Positions 23,060 through 33,133 of a DNA stretch of 38,664 bases are shown piece by piece. Under the pieces are notes generated by a model. That model saw only the letters and a program-made list of their open reading frames with translations, did no database searches and was not told the origin of the DNA. How positions within the stretch are numbered: the first letter of the stretch is position 1; each line of letters starts with the position of its first letter. The translations under genes and the position numbers were made by a program. The stretch comes from an uncultured bacterium (GTDB lineage: Bacteria; Actinomycetota; Coriobacteriia; Coriobacteriales; Coriobacteriaceae): NCBI GenBank assembly GCA_905215445.1, contig CAJMPZ010000016.1:1-38664 (forward strand). The letters are read 5' to 3'.

Positions 23060-24214
23060 CTAGAAGCTACCGCGCTTCAGGAAGTCGGGAAGCTCGAACT
23101 GGTCGTTGCCAAAGTTGGGCAGCTCGGTACCACCGACGTTGCGGGTCGGAGCAGCCTGAGCCGGGCTGGCAGCCGGGGCGGTGCGCTGCGGCTCAGCGGA
23201 GGCAGCGGCCTTGCTCTGAGACTGCTGAGCAGCAAAGAGCTCATCCTGACGGTTGACGTTGGAGTCGGAGAAGCCCGTAGCGATGACGGTGATACGCACC
23301 TGATCGCCCAGGGACTCGTCGACAACGGTACCGAAGATGATGTTGGCCTCGGGGTCGACGGCGTTGGCGACAACGTCGGCGGCGTCGCTGATCTCCTGGA
23401 TGCCCAGGTCCTTGGAACCGGCGATGGAGAGCAGCACGCGCGTGGCACCATCGATGGAGCTCTCGAGCAGCGGGCTGGAGATGGCCTGCTGGGCAGCGTC
23501 GACGGCACGAGTATCCCCAGAAGAGGTACCGATACCCATCATGGCGGTACCGGCCTGCTTCATGATGGTCTTAACATCGGCGAAGTCCAGGTTGATGATA
23601 CCGGGGACGGTGATGAGGTCGGTGATGCCCTGGGTGCCCTGGGAAAGGACGCCATCGGCAATCGCGAAGGCCTCGAGCATGGTGGTCTTCTTCTCGGCGA
23701 TGTCGAGCAGCTTATCGTTAGGAATGACGATCATGGTGTCGACGCAATCGGAGAGGGTCTTGATGCCCTCCTCGGCGCTCTTCTTACGCTTGCGGCCCTC
23801 GAAGGTGAAGGGCTTGGTCACGACGGCGACGGTCAGTGCGCCGACCTCGTTCATCGCGATATCGGCAACGATGGGAGCAGCGCCGGTACCGGTGCCGCCG
23901 CCCTCGCCGCAGGTGATAAACACCATGTCGGCGCCAGCGAGCGCCTCGGCGATGTCGTCGCGGGACTCATCGGCAGCCTTGCGGCCAACCTCGGGATTGG
24001 CGCCGGCGCCCAGGCCGCGGGTAAGGTCGGTGCCGATGTGCACCTTGATATCGGCATCAGAGATCGCGAGTGCCTGAGCATCGGTGTTGATGGCAACAAA
24101 CTCGACGCCGCGGATGCCCTCTTCGATCATTCGATTGACCGCGTTGGTACCGCCGCCGCCGACGCCGACCACCTTAATGACGGCAAGGTAGTTGTTGATC
24201 TCTGTCTCGTGCAT
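23060..24214 (-). CDS. ftsZ: Cell division protein FtsZ
   Basis: 384-residue tubulin-like GTPase that polymerises into the division ring. The nucleotide-binding GVGGGGTNAVNRM and the tubulin signature GGGTGTGAAP are intact, as is NxDxxD-type NLDFADVKT. A disordered Ala/Pro/Gln linker (about 315-365) leads to the C-terminal partner-binding peptide ELPDFLKRGSF, which likely contacts SepF. The ATG at 24214 (MHETEI) follows GGAGGACC by a short spacer. An in-frame ATG ten codons upstream has no ribosome site. A 199-base gap before it probably holds its promoter, and a terminator follows. Confidence 0.98.
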   Translation of the reverse strand: MHETEINNYLAVIKVVGVGGGGTNAVNRMIEEGIRGVEFVAINTDAQALAISDADIKVHIGTDLTRGLGAGANPEVGRKAADESRDDIAEALAGADMVFITCGEGGGTGTGAAPIVADIAMNEVGALTVAVVTKPFTFEGRKRKKSAEEGIKTLSDCVDTMIVIPNDKLLDIAEKKTTMLEAFAIADGVLSQGTQGITDLITVPGIINLDFADVKTIMKQAGTAMMGIGTSSGDTRAVDAAQQAISSPLLESSIDGATRVLLSIAGSKDLGIQEISDAADVVANAVDPEANIIFGTVVDESLGDQVRITVIATGFSDSNVNRQDELFAAQQSQSKAAASAEPQRTAPAASPAQAAPTRNVGGTELPNFGNDQFELPDFLKRGSF

Positions 24215-24334
24215 GTCGGTCCTCCGAACAAAGGTTATAGCCATAGCATGGGTCGACCCCTGCGCACATTAACCTTCAGGTTGAAAGTAAATGCAAAGGT
24301 AAACCGTATTATGTTTGCACATTATGAACGTATC

Positions 24335-24348
24335 AGTCAAATAATTGA
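24335..24348. promoter_or_regulatory. Palindrome in the ftsZ upstream region
   Basis: GTCAAATAATTGAC (GTCAA/TTGAC around four bases) sits about 120 bases upstream of ftsZ in an AT-rich stretch of the ftsQ-ftsZ gap. On the minus strand it includes TTGACT, a possible -35, but no -10 at ideal spacing was found. The gap 24215-24413 holds no gene. Confidence 0.35.
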
Positions 24349-24413
24349 CCGTGAAAACCAAACAAACCAGATAAACGGCGTGGTATGGCCCCTCAACAAA
24401 GCATCAACCAGCG

Positions 24414-25670
24414 CTACGAGGTCGGAGCATTCCTAAATGTGTAGTTGCCCGGAGAGCGCACATTGATATACGTTACGCCCTCTACCTGCGAAAGCAACTT
24501 GGTGACTACGCGTTCCTTCTTGGCGATATCGCCCGAATCGCCCAGCGACACCTCAATGCCGTTATTGAGGTTTGCCGAGATGGCTTCGACCGAAGGCGTG
24601 GAAATATCCTTGACTTGTCCCAAGAACTCGCTCGAAAAACCACGCACATAATCCAGGCCGGCCTTAACGGCTTTGGAGTTCACCGCCTGGCCGGAAACCG
24701 GAGCGACATCCGCCGAGACATCAGTCAACAACACCGCGCCATAATGCTTGGCGAGCGCCAGCGCGGCATCGATTCCGGTCAAGGTATTTGAGCCCTGCCC
24801 TGTCGTGATGACGTTGCCCTGGTCGTCCACTTCGACCGACGTCGACAGCGGGGCGATCCAGGTGTCATCGTCTCCGATAGCCCAGGCAAGGTCGTCGGAG
24901 CTGATATACGCAATGGCGATAACTTTACGCTCCGTCGGCGTGATGATAAGCGTATGGGGAAACTGGCGCTGGACATCCACGCCCGAAACCCACGGGTTCT
25001 GCTTGAGATCCTCGGTAATCTGGTCGGGATCGACGTTAAAAAGCGACGTTCCCTCGGGCAAGTCGATCAGCTGGATAGCATCGTGCTTCGTCACATGCTC
25101 GCTGCCTTGAATCTGAATATCAGTGGCAGTAAACAGTCCAGAGTTGATCACCACGATGGCAACGACGACGAGCACGGCCAAGACGGCCAGAACGCCGCCC
25201 ACGATTTTGCCTTTGCCTGTAACGACAGAAGCGGCGTCTGATGTTTTATTTGCCATCGCTCCAAGTGAAGATAACGGGTTGAAACCTTTTTTACTCGAAG
25301 GCTTCTTGGCGGTAGCCGGCACCGATGTCAGCGAGCGCGGTTTCGATGCGCCCAGCGTGCGACCTGGACGCGCCGCTTTAGTTCCCGTCGAGGGCTTGGG
25401 AGCCGCCATGGGACGGGCAGGCTTGGCGCCCATAACAGGCTTTGACGTCATCGAGGGACGCGAGGACTTTTTTGCGGCCGGACGATTACCGAGCTGCGAG
25501 CCGACGACCGGACGACTGGTCTGTCGAGCATACCCGACAGACTTAGAGTGCGCGACGGTATTGCGTTGAGGTTTGGCAGGCGCGCCGGAACGCCCTCCGG
25601 CGCGGCGGAAGGTGGGTTTCGATGCTCTAGAAGCCGAGGAATTTAACTTCCGGTCTGAGCTCGATGCCAT
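24414..25670 (-). CDS. ftsQ: Cell division protein FtsQ (POTRA domain)
   Basis: 418-residue bitopic division protein. One membrane segment (about 156-177) is followed outside by a POTRA domain starting near FTATDIQIQGSEHV, then the FtsQ beta domain. FtsQ joins FtsL to the septal synthase. The cytoplasmic N terminus is unusually long, about 155 residues. From residue 7 to 144 it has no Asp or Glu but about 30 Lys/Arg, in repeats such as SKPVMGAKPARP. The ATG at 25670 follows GGGAGG and lies inside the end of murB, a 44-base overlap. ftsZ follows after 199 bases. Confidence 0.93.
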   Translation of the reverse strand: MASSSDRKLNSSASRASKPTFRRAGGRSGAPAKPQRNTVAHSKSVGYARQTSRPVVGSQLGNRPAAKKSSRPSMTSKPVMGAKPARPMAAPKPSTGTKAARPGRTLGASKPRSLTSVPATAKKPSSKKGFNPLSSLGAMANKTSDAASVVTGKGKIVGGVLAVLAVLVVVAIVVINSGLFTATDIQIQGSEHVTKHDAIQLIDLPEGTSLFNVDPDQITEDLKQNPWVSGVDVQRQFPHTLIITPTERKVIAIAYISSDDLAWAIGDDDTWIAPLSTSVEVDDQGNVITTGQGSNTLTGIDAALALAKHYGAVLLTDVSADVAPVSGQAVNSKAVKAGLDYVRGFSSEFLGQVKDISTPSVEAISANLNNGIEVSLGDSGDIAKKERVVTKLLSQVEGVTYINVRSPGNYTFRNAPTS

Positions 25671-26538
25671 ACGCCTCCCTCACCTTTCCGTGCACATGTC
25701 TAATAACCGCGGCAACGTCATCGGCCGAGGCAGTTCCGTTATTAACGATAAAATTAGCGTGAACGGGCGAAACTTCCGCGCCGCCAATCGAAAAACCCTT
25801 TAATCCACAATCCTCGATAAGCTTGCCCACACTCGCATCGGGCGGGTTGCGAAAGACAGACCCGCAGGATGCGCGACCCATGGGCTGCGTACGCTTGCGC
25901 CTTGTAAGGTACCGCTCCATGCGCTCGCGAATGTCGGCCTTGGGCGCCGGTTTAAGCTTGAACACGCACTCGAGGATGATCTCATTGCGGGGAAGGCTAC
26001 ATTCGCGGTAGTCCCAAGTGATCTCGGACCCCGCATAATGCTTGATACCGGATGCCGGGTCAAACGTTACGACATCCTCAACCAGCGAGCCAATCCACTC
26101 GGTCCGTGTGCCGGCATTCATGGATATCGCACCGCCGACCGAACCAGGAATGCCAACGGCAAACTCAAGGCCCGAGAGGCTACGCGACAGGGCATCGTTG
26201 ACCAGGCGCGCAAACATCACGCCCGCACCGACCGTCAGCGTACAACCGTCATCGGCAACAACCGTGCGCTGAAACTCACGTCCGAGCGAAATGACGGCAC
26301 CGCGATAACCGCCATCGGCAACCAGCAGATTGGAGCCCTTGCCGATGATGACCCACGGCACCTGCTCGCGATCGAGCACCGCCACGGCGCGGCGGAGGGC
26401 ATGATAGCTATGGCACGTCACAAAGAGGTCGGCCTTGCCGCCGATACGATAGCTCGTATGACGCGCAAGGCGCTCGTCCTCGATCACATCCGTGTCGATC
26501 ATGCCCGAGAGCGCCATGACGGCGTTAAACAGACCCAT
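25627..26538 (-). CDS. murB: UDP-N-acetylenolpyruvoylglucosamine reductase MurB
   Basis: 303-residue FAD enzyme that makes UDP-MurNAc. Motifs are HTSYRIGGKADLF, IIGKGSNLLV (FAD), GIPGSVGGA and SCGSVFRNP, with the catalytic Ser in the last. The C-terminal PVHANFIVN is typical of type II MurB. The ATG at 26538 has no strong ribosome site but begins 5 bases after the murC stop, so coupling is likely. Internal ATG codons at residues 8 and 13 are possible alternatives. Its 3' end overlaps ftsQ. Confidence 0.95.
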   Translation of the reverse strand: MGLFNAVMALSGMIDTDVIEDERLARHTSYRIGGKADLFVTCHSYHALRRAVAVLDREQVPWVIIGKGSNLLVADGGYRGAVISLGREFQRTVVADDGCTLTVGAGVMFARLVNDALSRSLSGLEFAVGIPGSVGGAISMNAGTRTEWIGSLVEDVVTFDPASGIKHYAGSEITWDYRECSLPRNEIILECVFKLKPAPKADIRERMERYLTRRKRTQPMGRASCGSVFRNPPDASVGKLIEDCGLKGFSIGGAEVSPVHANFIVNNGTASADDVAAVIRHVHGKVREAYGIELRPEVKFLGF

Positions 26539-26543
26539 TAGAC

Positions 26544-27962
26544 TTAAGCGTCTTTCTTGGCAGTCAGATACTCAATGAACTCGGGACCGACGGTCGTAAC
26601 GTCGCCGGCACCCATGGTGAGCAGCAGGTCGCCCTCGCCCACCATCTGCTCGAGCTCCTGATTGAGCTCAAGACGGCTGGAGCAGTACACGACCTCCTTG
26701 CCAGGATGCTTGGCGCGCACGGTATCGGCGAGCATCTTAGAGGTGACACCCGGAATGGGCATCTCGCCAGCCGAGAACACATCAATCAGCAGCAGTTTAT
26801 CGGCATTGGCAAATGCATCGGCAAAGTCGTCGCACAGGGCCTGCAGGCGCGAATAGCGGTGCGGCTGGAACACGACATCGACGTGCTTGTAGCCCAGCGA
26901 GGAAGCGGCAGCAAGCGTCGCCTTGATCTCGGTGGGGTGATGGCCGTAATCATCGACCACGGTGATGCCATCGATATCGCCCACGTGGGTAAAGCGACGG
27001 CGGACGCCCTCAAAGCTCGAGAGCGCCTTGGCGGCGGCGTCGATGTCAAGGCCCAGGACATGGGCGACGGTGAGCACCGCCGTGGCGTTAAGCATGTTGT
27101 GGCGACCGGGGTTGCTCTTGATCTCCACAGCATGCTCAGTGCTGTCCTCAAAGCGAACGATAAAGTCACTCTGGATGCCCTTGACATCCGGGTGCACGCA
27201 GACGATGTCGTTGCTCTCGGCAAAGCCGTAGGAAAGCACGTGACGGCCCGTCGACTTGGCGAGCTCGACCAGATGCGGGTCCTCGCCGCAGACGATGACG
27301 GTGCCGTCCTCGCCCACCAGGCTCATGAATTTGGCGAAAGTTGCCTCGATCTCCTCGATACCCGAGTAGTGATCGAGGTGGTCGGCCTCGACGTTGGTCA
27401 CAATGACCACGTTGGGGTTCAGGAACAGGAAGGAGCTGTCGGACTCGTCGGCCTCGGCGACAAAGTAGTCGCCCGAGCCGTTCTTGCCGTTCGTGTCATA
27501 GCCCTCGACGATGCCGCCGATCAAGAAGCTCGGATCCAGACCCATGCGGTCGAGCATGGTGGCGCACATCGAAGACGTGGTGGTCTTGCCATGCGTGCCG
27601 GCAACAGCGACGGTGGTGTAGCCGTGGCCCAAAGCAGAGAGCATCTTGGCACGGGGCCACACGGGAATACCCAGCTCGCGAGCGCGCACGAGTTCAGGGT
27701 TGGACTCCGGAATAGCGGTGGACACAACAACCACGTCGGGCTTGACCTCGTCGATCGTGGCTGCCTCATGGCCCACATGCACCTTCACACCAGCGCGTGT
27801 AAGCTGGCGGATATAACGTGACGTCTTAAGGTCGGAGCCGGTAACGGCATAACCGCGCTCGTGCAGAACGAGGGCGATGCCGCTCATGCCGGCGCCGCCG
27901 ATACCGATAAAGTGGGCGCTCTTAAACTCGGGCGCGGAGGTTGCAGTCTGGGAATCAGCCAT
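26544..27962 (-). CDS. murC: UDP-N-acetylmuramate-L-alanine ligase MurC
   Basis: 472-residue Mur ligase adding L-Ala to UDP-MurNAc with ATP. The N-terminal Rossmann part has HFIGIGGAGMSGIA, the ATP loop is GTHGKTTTSS, and EADESDSS and VDDYGHHPTEI follow. The ATG at 27962 (MADSQ) has GGAG 12 bases upstream. A GTG nine codons earlier has no site. The 97-base gap to murG is the largest between mur genes here and holds nothing recognisable. Confidence 0.96.
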   Translation of the reverse strand: MADSQTATSAPEFKSAHFIGIGGAGMSGIALVLHERGYAVTGSDLKTSRYIRQLTRAGVKVHVGHEAATIDEVKPDVVVVSTAIPESNPELVRARELGIPVWPRAKMLSALGHGYTTVAVAGTHGKTTTSSMCATMLDRMGLDPSFLIGGIVEGYDTNGKNGSGDYFVAEADESDSSFLFLNPNVVIVTNVEADHLDHYSGIEEIEATFAKFMSLVGEDGTVIVCGEDPHLVELAKSTGRHVLSYGFAESNDIVCVHPDVKGIQSDFIVRFEDSTEHAVEIKSNPGRHNMLNATAVLTVAHVLGLDIDAAAKALSSFEGVRRRFTHVGDIDGITVVDDYGHHPTEIKATLAAASSLGYKHVDVVFQPHRYSRLQALCDDFADAFANADKLLLIDVFSAGEMPIPGVTSKMLADTVRAKHPGKEVVYCSSRLELNQELEQMVGEGDLLLTMGAGDVTTVGPEFIEYLTAKKDA

Positions 27963-28059
27963 GTGCTCGTGTACTCCTTGCGTAAACACTGCCTGTAACC
28001 CGTTAACTGTACCGCACCTACCGCATCAGCGCGAGGGCGACCGACGATATCCCGTCTAA

Positions 28060-29175
28060 CTAACGCAAACCCTCTACCGCATCGGCCAGAAGAGCGGCGG
28101 CCCTATCCTGAGCCAGACCACGCGCCGCCTGACGCATGACGTCGCGCTCTGCCGCGTCATCGACCAGGTGCAGCAGCTCATCGGCAAAGGCAGAACCGTC
28201 GATATCGGCATCGGCACAGAGCACGCCGGCCCCGGCGTCGACCAGATAACGGGCATTGGTGGTTTGGTGGTCGGCCGTCGCATGCGGATACGGCACGAGT
28301 ATCGAGGGCACGGCGAGCGCAGCGATCTCGGCCACGCTCGATGCACCCGAACGCGAGAGCACCAAATCGGCAGCAGCCAGCATATCGCCCATGTTGTCGA
28401 TGTAAGGCTGGACGCGGTAACGCTTCGCCTCCTCGGGCGTCAGCGCCAAAGCGCGCTCGGTCTCCTCAAAGCCGTCGGCACCCGTCGAATGCAACACATA
28501 GAGGTTCTTGCGCGAAAGCAGCTCGTTTTTGAGCGAAACCGCGCGCTCGTTGAGGTGCTGGGCGCCAAGTGAACCGCCAAAGACGAGCAGCAGCGTAGCG
28601 TCCTCGGGAATGCCAAGTGCCTTGCGGCCGCGAGCGCGATCGCCCTCGATCACCGAGCGACGTACGGGGTTGCCGGTCATGAGCACGTGGTCAGGGTCAC
28701 CTTCGCGCTCAAAGACCGAGCGCGCTGCCGGCACCGAGATGCACACGCGAGCGGCGTGGGAGTTCATCATCTTGTTGGCCAGGCCCGGAACAGAGTTCTG
28801 CTCATGTAGCAGATACGGAACGCCTGCGCCCTTGCACCACCCCAGCAGCGGAACCTCGACATAGGCACCAAAACCGATGGCAGCATCGGGCTTGCCGACC
28901 TTTGAGAAATGACTGGCGAGCGCACGCTTGGCCTTGTTGACACGCCACAGCGAGGTCAGCGCCGTCCAGGGACGGGAGCGGTCGAAGCCCGTGACCGTAA
29001 TGGGCACAAAATCAAACCCAGCCTCGGGGACCAGACGACCCTCGAGCTTGCGCGACTGGCCCACGAACACAACGTGGTGGCCACGGTCATGCAGCTCCTC
29101 GGCCAAAGCGAGCGCGGGGTTAATGTGTCCTGCCGTGCCGCCGGCTGCAATAGCAACGGTCATCTTATCGGTCAT
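28060..29175 (-). CDS. murG: Lipid II synthase MurG
   Basis: 371-residue GT-B glycosyltransferase that adds GlcNAc to lipid I at the inner membrane face, making lipid II. Motifs are AAGGTAGHINP, GFGAYVEVPLL, HEQNSVPGLAN, FGGSLGAQHLN, LSRSGASSVAEI and HATADHQTTNA. The ATG at 29175 (MTDKM) follows AAGGGAC, while an upstream GTG does not have a good site. The start overlaps the 3' end of ftsW by 11 bases. Confidence 0.97.
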   Translation of the reverse strand: MTDKMTVAIAAGGTAGHINPALALAEELHDRGHHVVFVGQSRKLEGRLVPEAGFDFVPITVTGFDRSRPWTALTSLWRVNKAKRALASHFSKVGKPDAAIGFGAYVEVPLLGWCKGAGVPYLLHEQNSVPGLANKMMNSHAARVCISVPAARSVFEREGDPDHVLMTGNPVRRSVIEGDRARGRKALGIPEDATLLLVFGGSLGAQHLNERAVSLKNELLSRKNLYVLHSTGADGFEETERALALTPEEAKRYRVQPYIDNMGDMLAAADLVLSRSGASSVAEIAALAVPSILVPYPHATADHQTTNARYLVDAGAGVLCADADIDGSAFADELLHLVDDAAERDVMRQAARGLAQDRAAALLADAVEGLR

Positions 29176-30685
29176 GGTAGTCCCTTCGTACACGCGGTCC
29201 CTGGTCGTCGGTGCGCAAACGCGCCGACGGGTCCGAGTTCAAATCGATTCGATTATATCCGCCGCCCGCGCTGCGAGGGCTGGGGCGCTGCGGACGACCT
29301 TGCGGCGCCGTTCGCTGACGCGGACGGGCTGCCAGCTCGGTCGCAGAGCCATCCAGAACGGTAAAGCCGTTACGCGAAGATCGCTCGCCGCGTACGTGGG
29401 GCACGCCGGCGGTACTCTCATCCATAACGGCAAAGCTCTCGCGGCGACGGTCGTACTCATCGCGGCGGGCGCTCTCGTACGAAACGCGCAGGATCAACCC
29501 GGCAAGCATAAGCGACACAATAATCGACGAACCGCCGTAGCTAATAAACGGCAACGGTTTGCCCGTCATGGGAAACACGTTGAGGATGCCCAGCGCGTTA
29601 ATCAAAAACTGCACCGCGAGAATGACCGCGGAGCCAGACGCCATAAGCGCGCCCCGACGATCGGTCGCCTGCTCGGCAATGCGAAACGCCGAGTAGATCA
29701 GCATCGCAAACACCAAGAAGAACAGCACGGTTCCGACAAAGCCGACTTCCTCGCCAATGATGGCCAGGATGTAGTCATTGTGCGCCTCGGGCAGATACGA
29801 GTACTTCATGGTTGAGTTGCCGATGCCACGGCCGAACAGACCGCCCGAGGCAAAGGCCATGATGGCAAGCGTGGCCTGATAGCCGTCACCATACTCGTCA
29901 GCCCAAGGGTTCAAGGCAACCTGAATACGCACCATACGGTACGGCTCTGCGACAAGTGCAATCACGATCACGAGAATGCCGAAGATTAGCACGCCGATGA
30001 TAAATCTCGGGTCGAGACCCGCAAACAACGCCATGCACATGAGGGTCAACAGGATGATCAGGACGGTACCGAAATCGGGCTGGATAAAGATCAGAAAGAG
30101 CGAAATACCCAGGTAGATGCCCATCTTGCGAAGGAATTCGTTGATGTTGCCACCAGGCGAAAAAAAGCGATCAAGCATGATGGCCGAATACGCAATGGCA
30201 AATGGCTTTAAAAACTCGGAAGGCTGGAACTGAATACCGGCGATGTTGAGCCAGCGCGTGGCGCCACGGCTGCCGCTGCCCACCAAGAACACCAGAAACA
30301 GTAGCCCTATCATGCCGATAAGGAAGATCCTAAGCACGTCCTCCCCAAACCAGCTGTCCGGCAAAACGCGCACGATGGCAATCAGCGCCAGAACACCAAC
30401 CACGGCAAACGCGGCCTGTCGACCCAGGAAAAACGTCGCCGAGCCATTCTCGTGCAGCGCCTCGACCGAAGACGCCGAGTACACCATCAGCAGACCAAAG
30501 CACACCAAAGTAAACAGGCAGGCCATAAATATCAGACGGGGGCGCATGATGCGGGCGGGAACGCCGGCAATATAGCGTTCACTAAACGACTGCCCGCCGC
30601 GACCGGAACGCGGTGTGCTACGCCGCGAGGAAGCGCGGTCCGAGTCGGGCCTCCTCATACCTTGTCGGGGGCTCTCCTCTCTCAC
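29165..30685 (-). CDS. ftsW: Septal peptidoglycan polymerase FtsW
   Basis: 506-residue SEDS glycosyltransferase with about ten membrane segments. It polymerises lipid II at the septum with FtsI. Family motifs include GSRGATRWLNIAG, IQPDFGTVL, EEVGFVGT and GKPLPFISYGGSS. Both ends are long, polar and Arg-rich: about 45 residues before the first helix (SSRRSTPRSGRGG) and about 90 after the last. A GTG start at 30685 is chosen because AGGGG lies 6 bases upstream. A TTG two codons earlier abuts that site, and an ATG nine codons later has poor spacing. Confidence 0.94.
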   Translation of the reverse strand: MREESPRQGMRRPDSDRASSRRSTPRSGRGGQSFSERYIAGVPARIMRPRLIFMACLFTLVCFGLLMVYSASSVEALHENGSATFFLGRQAAFAVVGVLALIAIVRVLPDSWFGEDVLRIFLIGMIGLLFLVFLVGSGSRGATRWLNIAGIQFQPSEFLKPFAIAYSAIMLDRFFSPGGNINEFLRKMGIYLGISLFLIFIQPDFGTVLIILLTLMCMALFAGLDPRFIIGVLIFGILVIVIALVAEPYRMVRIQVALNPWADEYGDGYQATLAIMAFASGGLFGRGIGNSTMKYSYLPEAHNDYILAIIGEEVGFVGTVLFFLVFAMLIYSAFRIAEQATDRRGALMASGSAVILAVQFLINALGILNVFPMTGKPLPFISYGGSSIIVSLMLAGLILRVSYESARRDEYDRRRESFAVMDESTAGVPHVRGERSSRNGFTVLDGSATELAARPRQRTAPQGRPQRPSPRSAGGGYNRIDLNSDPSARLRTDDQGPRVRRDYHDR

Positions 30686-30694
30686 CGGCAACCC

Positions 30695-32101
30695 CTATTC
30701 CATTTGCGATTTCGCTGCAGCGGCAAGCTGAGCCACGTAGTCCTTAAACACGCGGCCGCGCTCCTCATAGCCCGAGAACTCATCGAACGAAGAGCAGGCA
30801 GGAGAAAGTAAGATCACGTCGCCACGGCTCGACAGCGAACGGGCGACGTCCACGGCATCGCGCAGGTCATCCGCCTGGGCAATATCCACATCGCCATCGA
30901 CATCGGCCTCGTCCATAGCGGCGGTGAAACGCTCGCGCGCATCGCCAAAGCAGACGACCGAGCGTACGTTATCCATAACAACGCGCGCGAAGTCCGTGAG
31001 CGGCGTGCCCTTATCGTGGCCGCCGAGCAGCAAGATCACGTCGTCATCGGGAAATGCCGTCAGCGCCTTCTCGACCGCATCGGTGTTGGTCGCCTTGGAA
31101 TCGTTGACGTAGCGCACGCCGTCAATCTCGCCACACGGCTCCACGCGATGCTCGAGCGGCTGGAACGAGGCCAGACCGCGGCGGACACCATCGACATCGG
31201 CACCGACGGCCAGAGCAGCCGTGGCGGCACATAAGGCATTGATGACATTGTGATGGCCCGAGATCTTGAGCTCGGACGTGGCGACAAGCTGAGTCTCGAC
31301 GCCCTTCAGGCGCACGACCATTTTGCCGTCGCGCACAAAGGCGGCGTCTGCACCCTCGGGCTCGTCAAAAGCGACCTTGCAGATGCGGCGACCCGGCGTA
31401 TAGATGTACTCATCGAACTCGTGAATGCCGGCGTCTTCGACGTCGACAACCACCAGATCGTCATCGACCATATTGTCAAACAGTTTGATCTTGGCAAGCG
31501 CATAGTTCTTATGGCTCTTATGCCAACCCAAGTGGTCGGGAGTGATGTTGAGCAGCACTGCCACGCGAGGGTGGAGCTCGGTGGTCGTAGCAATCTGATA
31601 GCTCGAGAGCTCAGCCACAAACCACTCGTTGTGGGCTCGTCCGTCAATCTCGTTGACCGGCGGCTCGCCGATGTTGCCGACAGCTACGCTGGCCTCGCCG
31701 GCAGCCTTGAGCAGATAATCAGTCAGCGACGTGGTGGTCGTCTTGCCGTTGGTGCCCGTGATGGCAATCCAGTTATCGGGCGACAGGCGATAGGCAAACT
31801 CGGGCTCACCCATAATCTGGGCGGCATGCTCGCGCCCGGCCTTAAAGAAGCCCGAGAACTCCGAGATGCCCGGGCACGTCACGCATACGTCATAGGCGCC
31901 CTCGACCTGTTCGGTCCCATAGACAAACGACGCACCAGCAGCCTCGAGCGCACGCGTGGCGTCATTGGGCTCAGAGGTGCCGCCGCCATACACGGTAACG
32001 GCGCTTACGCGCTCTGGATGTGCCAGCGCCCAGCGGGCGATATCGAGACCGGATTTGCCCTGACCCAAAACGAGCAGGCTAAAGACTTCAGCAAGAGGCA
32101 T
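30695..32101 (-). CDS. murD: UDP-N-acetylmuramoyl-L-alanine-D-glutamate ligase MurD
   Basis: 468-residue Mur ligase adding D-Glu. GTNGKTTTTSL is the ATP loop. LNITPDHLGWHKSHKNY, VNDSKATNTDAVEKAL and LLLGGHDKG are MurD-specific motifs. The N-terminal LVLGQGKSGLDIA binds the UDP substrate. The ATG at 32101 lies 9 bases after the mraY stop with a weak site (GGATAG). ftsW follows within 10 bases. Confidence 0.96.
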   Translation of the reverse strand: MPLAEVFSLLVLGQGKSGLDIARWALAHPERVSAVTVYGGGTSEPNDATRALEAAGASFVYGTEQVEGAYDVCVTCPGISEFSGFFKAGREHAAQIMGEPEFAYRLSPDNWIAITGTNGKTTTTSLTDYLLKAAGEASVAVGNIGEPPVNEIDGRAHNEWFVAELSSYQIATTTELHPRVAVLLNITPDHLGWHKSHKNYALAKIKLFDNMVDDDLVVVDVEDAGIHEFDEYIYTPGRRICKVAFDEPEGADAAFVRDGKMVVRLKGVETQLVATSELKISGHHNVINALCAATAALAVGADVDGVRRGLASFQPLEHRVEPCGEIDGVRYVNDSKATNTDAVEKALTAFPDDDVILLLGGHDKGTPLTDFARVVMDNVRSVVCFGDARERFTAAMDEADVDGDVDIAQADDLRDAVDVARSLSSRGDVILLSPACSSFDEFSGYEERGRVFKDYVAQLAAAAKSQME

Positions 32102-32110
32102 GAAAGACCA

Positions 32111-33130
32111 CTATCCCAACTGGAAGAACAGAGCAAGGCCAACGGCACCAAATGCCGCAGCGATAATCCAAAAACGGATGACGACCTTGGTCTCGGCCCA
32201 ACCCTTCTTTTCGAAATGATGATGGATGGGCGCCATAAGGAAGACGCGCTTGTGCGTAAAGTGGAAGTAGACAACCTGAATCATGACCGACAGGGTCTCA
32301 ACGATAAACAGGCCGCCGATGATGAGGGAGACGACCTCGGTGTTAGTCATGATGGACGTACAGGCAAACGCGGCACCCAGAGCAAGCGAGCCGGTATCAC
32401 CCATAAAGATGCTCGCCGGATAGCAGTTGAACCACAGAAAGCCCAAGCAGGCACCGGCACACGCGGTGCAGAAGATGGACAGGTTCACGTCTCCGTGCAG
32501 AAACGCCATGGCAGCCATGGCGAGCATGGCGATCATGGAGGTGCCGCCAGCAAGACCGTCAAGGCCATCGGTCAGGTTCACGGCATTAGAAAGACCGGCA
32601 ATCATCAGCCAGCAAAAGACAATATAGAGCCACGGGAACGAATAGCCGCAGATGGTGGTCGAAAGCACGCCAAGGTCGATCGTCAATCCACCGGGGAAAC
32701 GAATCTCGGGGGCGACGCCGCACCAGTTGACGGCAAGTACCGTAAAGGTGACACAGATAATGGTTAGGCCGATCATCTTGGCATGGGGCGTCAGACCAAG
32801 CGAGCGCCCATGCGTAACGGAGGTCAGGTCGTCGATCAGGCCCAGCACGCCGGTCGCCAGCGTGGCGAGCAGCACGAGTACGAGCTCGGTGGTGAGCTTG
32901 CCCATCAGCAGGCAGGTCAGCGAGATCGCGACGAGGATGACAACGCCACCCATGGTGGGCGTTCCCTGCTTAACCAAATGACGCTTGGGGCCGTCGGCAC
33001 GAACCTGCTGGCCGATACCCTCGACCTTGAGCAGCTTGATCCACCACGGCATGAGCAGCAGCGCAATGGCTGCGGCGATGCCAAGCCCCAAAAAAGCCTG
33101 ATACGTTGGATACGAGGGATTGCCGAACAT
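32111..33130 (-). CDS. mraY: Phospho-MurNAc-pentapeptide transferase MraY
   Basis: 339-residue polytopic enzyme (about ten helices) that transfers phospho-MurNAc-pentapeptide to undecaprenyl phosphate, making lipid I. GTPTMGG, DDLTS near the first Asp pair, NLTDGLDGLAGG, FMGDTGSLALG and the cytoplasmic loop APIHHHFEKKGWAE are all present. The ATG at 33130 begins 3 bases after the murF stop, with GGAAGGTG further upstream inside murF. Confidence 0.97.
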   Translation of the reverse strand: MFGNPSYPTYQAFLGLGIAAAIALLLMPWWIKLLKVEGIGQQVRADGPKRHLVKQGTPTMGGVVILVAISLTCLLMGKLTTELVLVLLATLATGVLGLIDDLTSVTHGRSLGLTPHAKMIGLTIICVTFTVLAVNWCGVAPEIRFPGGLTIDLGVLSTTICGYSFPWLYIVFCWLMIAGLSNAVNLTDGLDGLAGGTSMIAMLAMAAMAFLHGDVNLSIFCTACAGACLGFLWFNCYPASIFMGDTGSLALGAAFACTSIMTNTEVVSLIIGGLFIVETLSVMIQVVYFHFTHKRVFLMAPIHHHFEKKGWAETKVVIRFWIIAAAFGAVGLALFFQLG

Positions 33131-33133
33131 GGG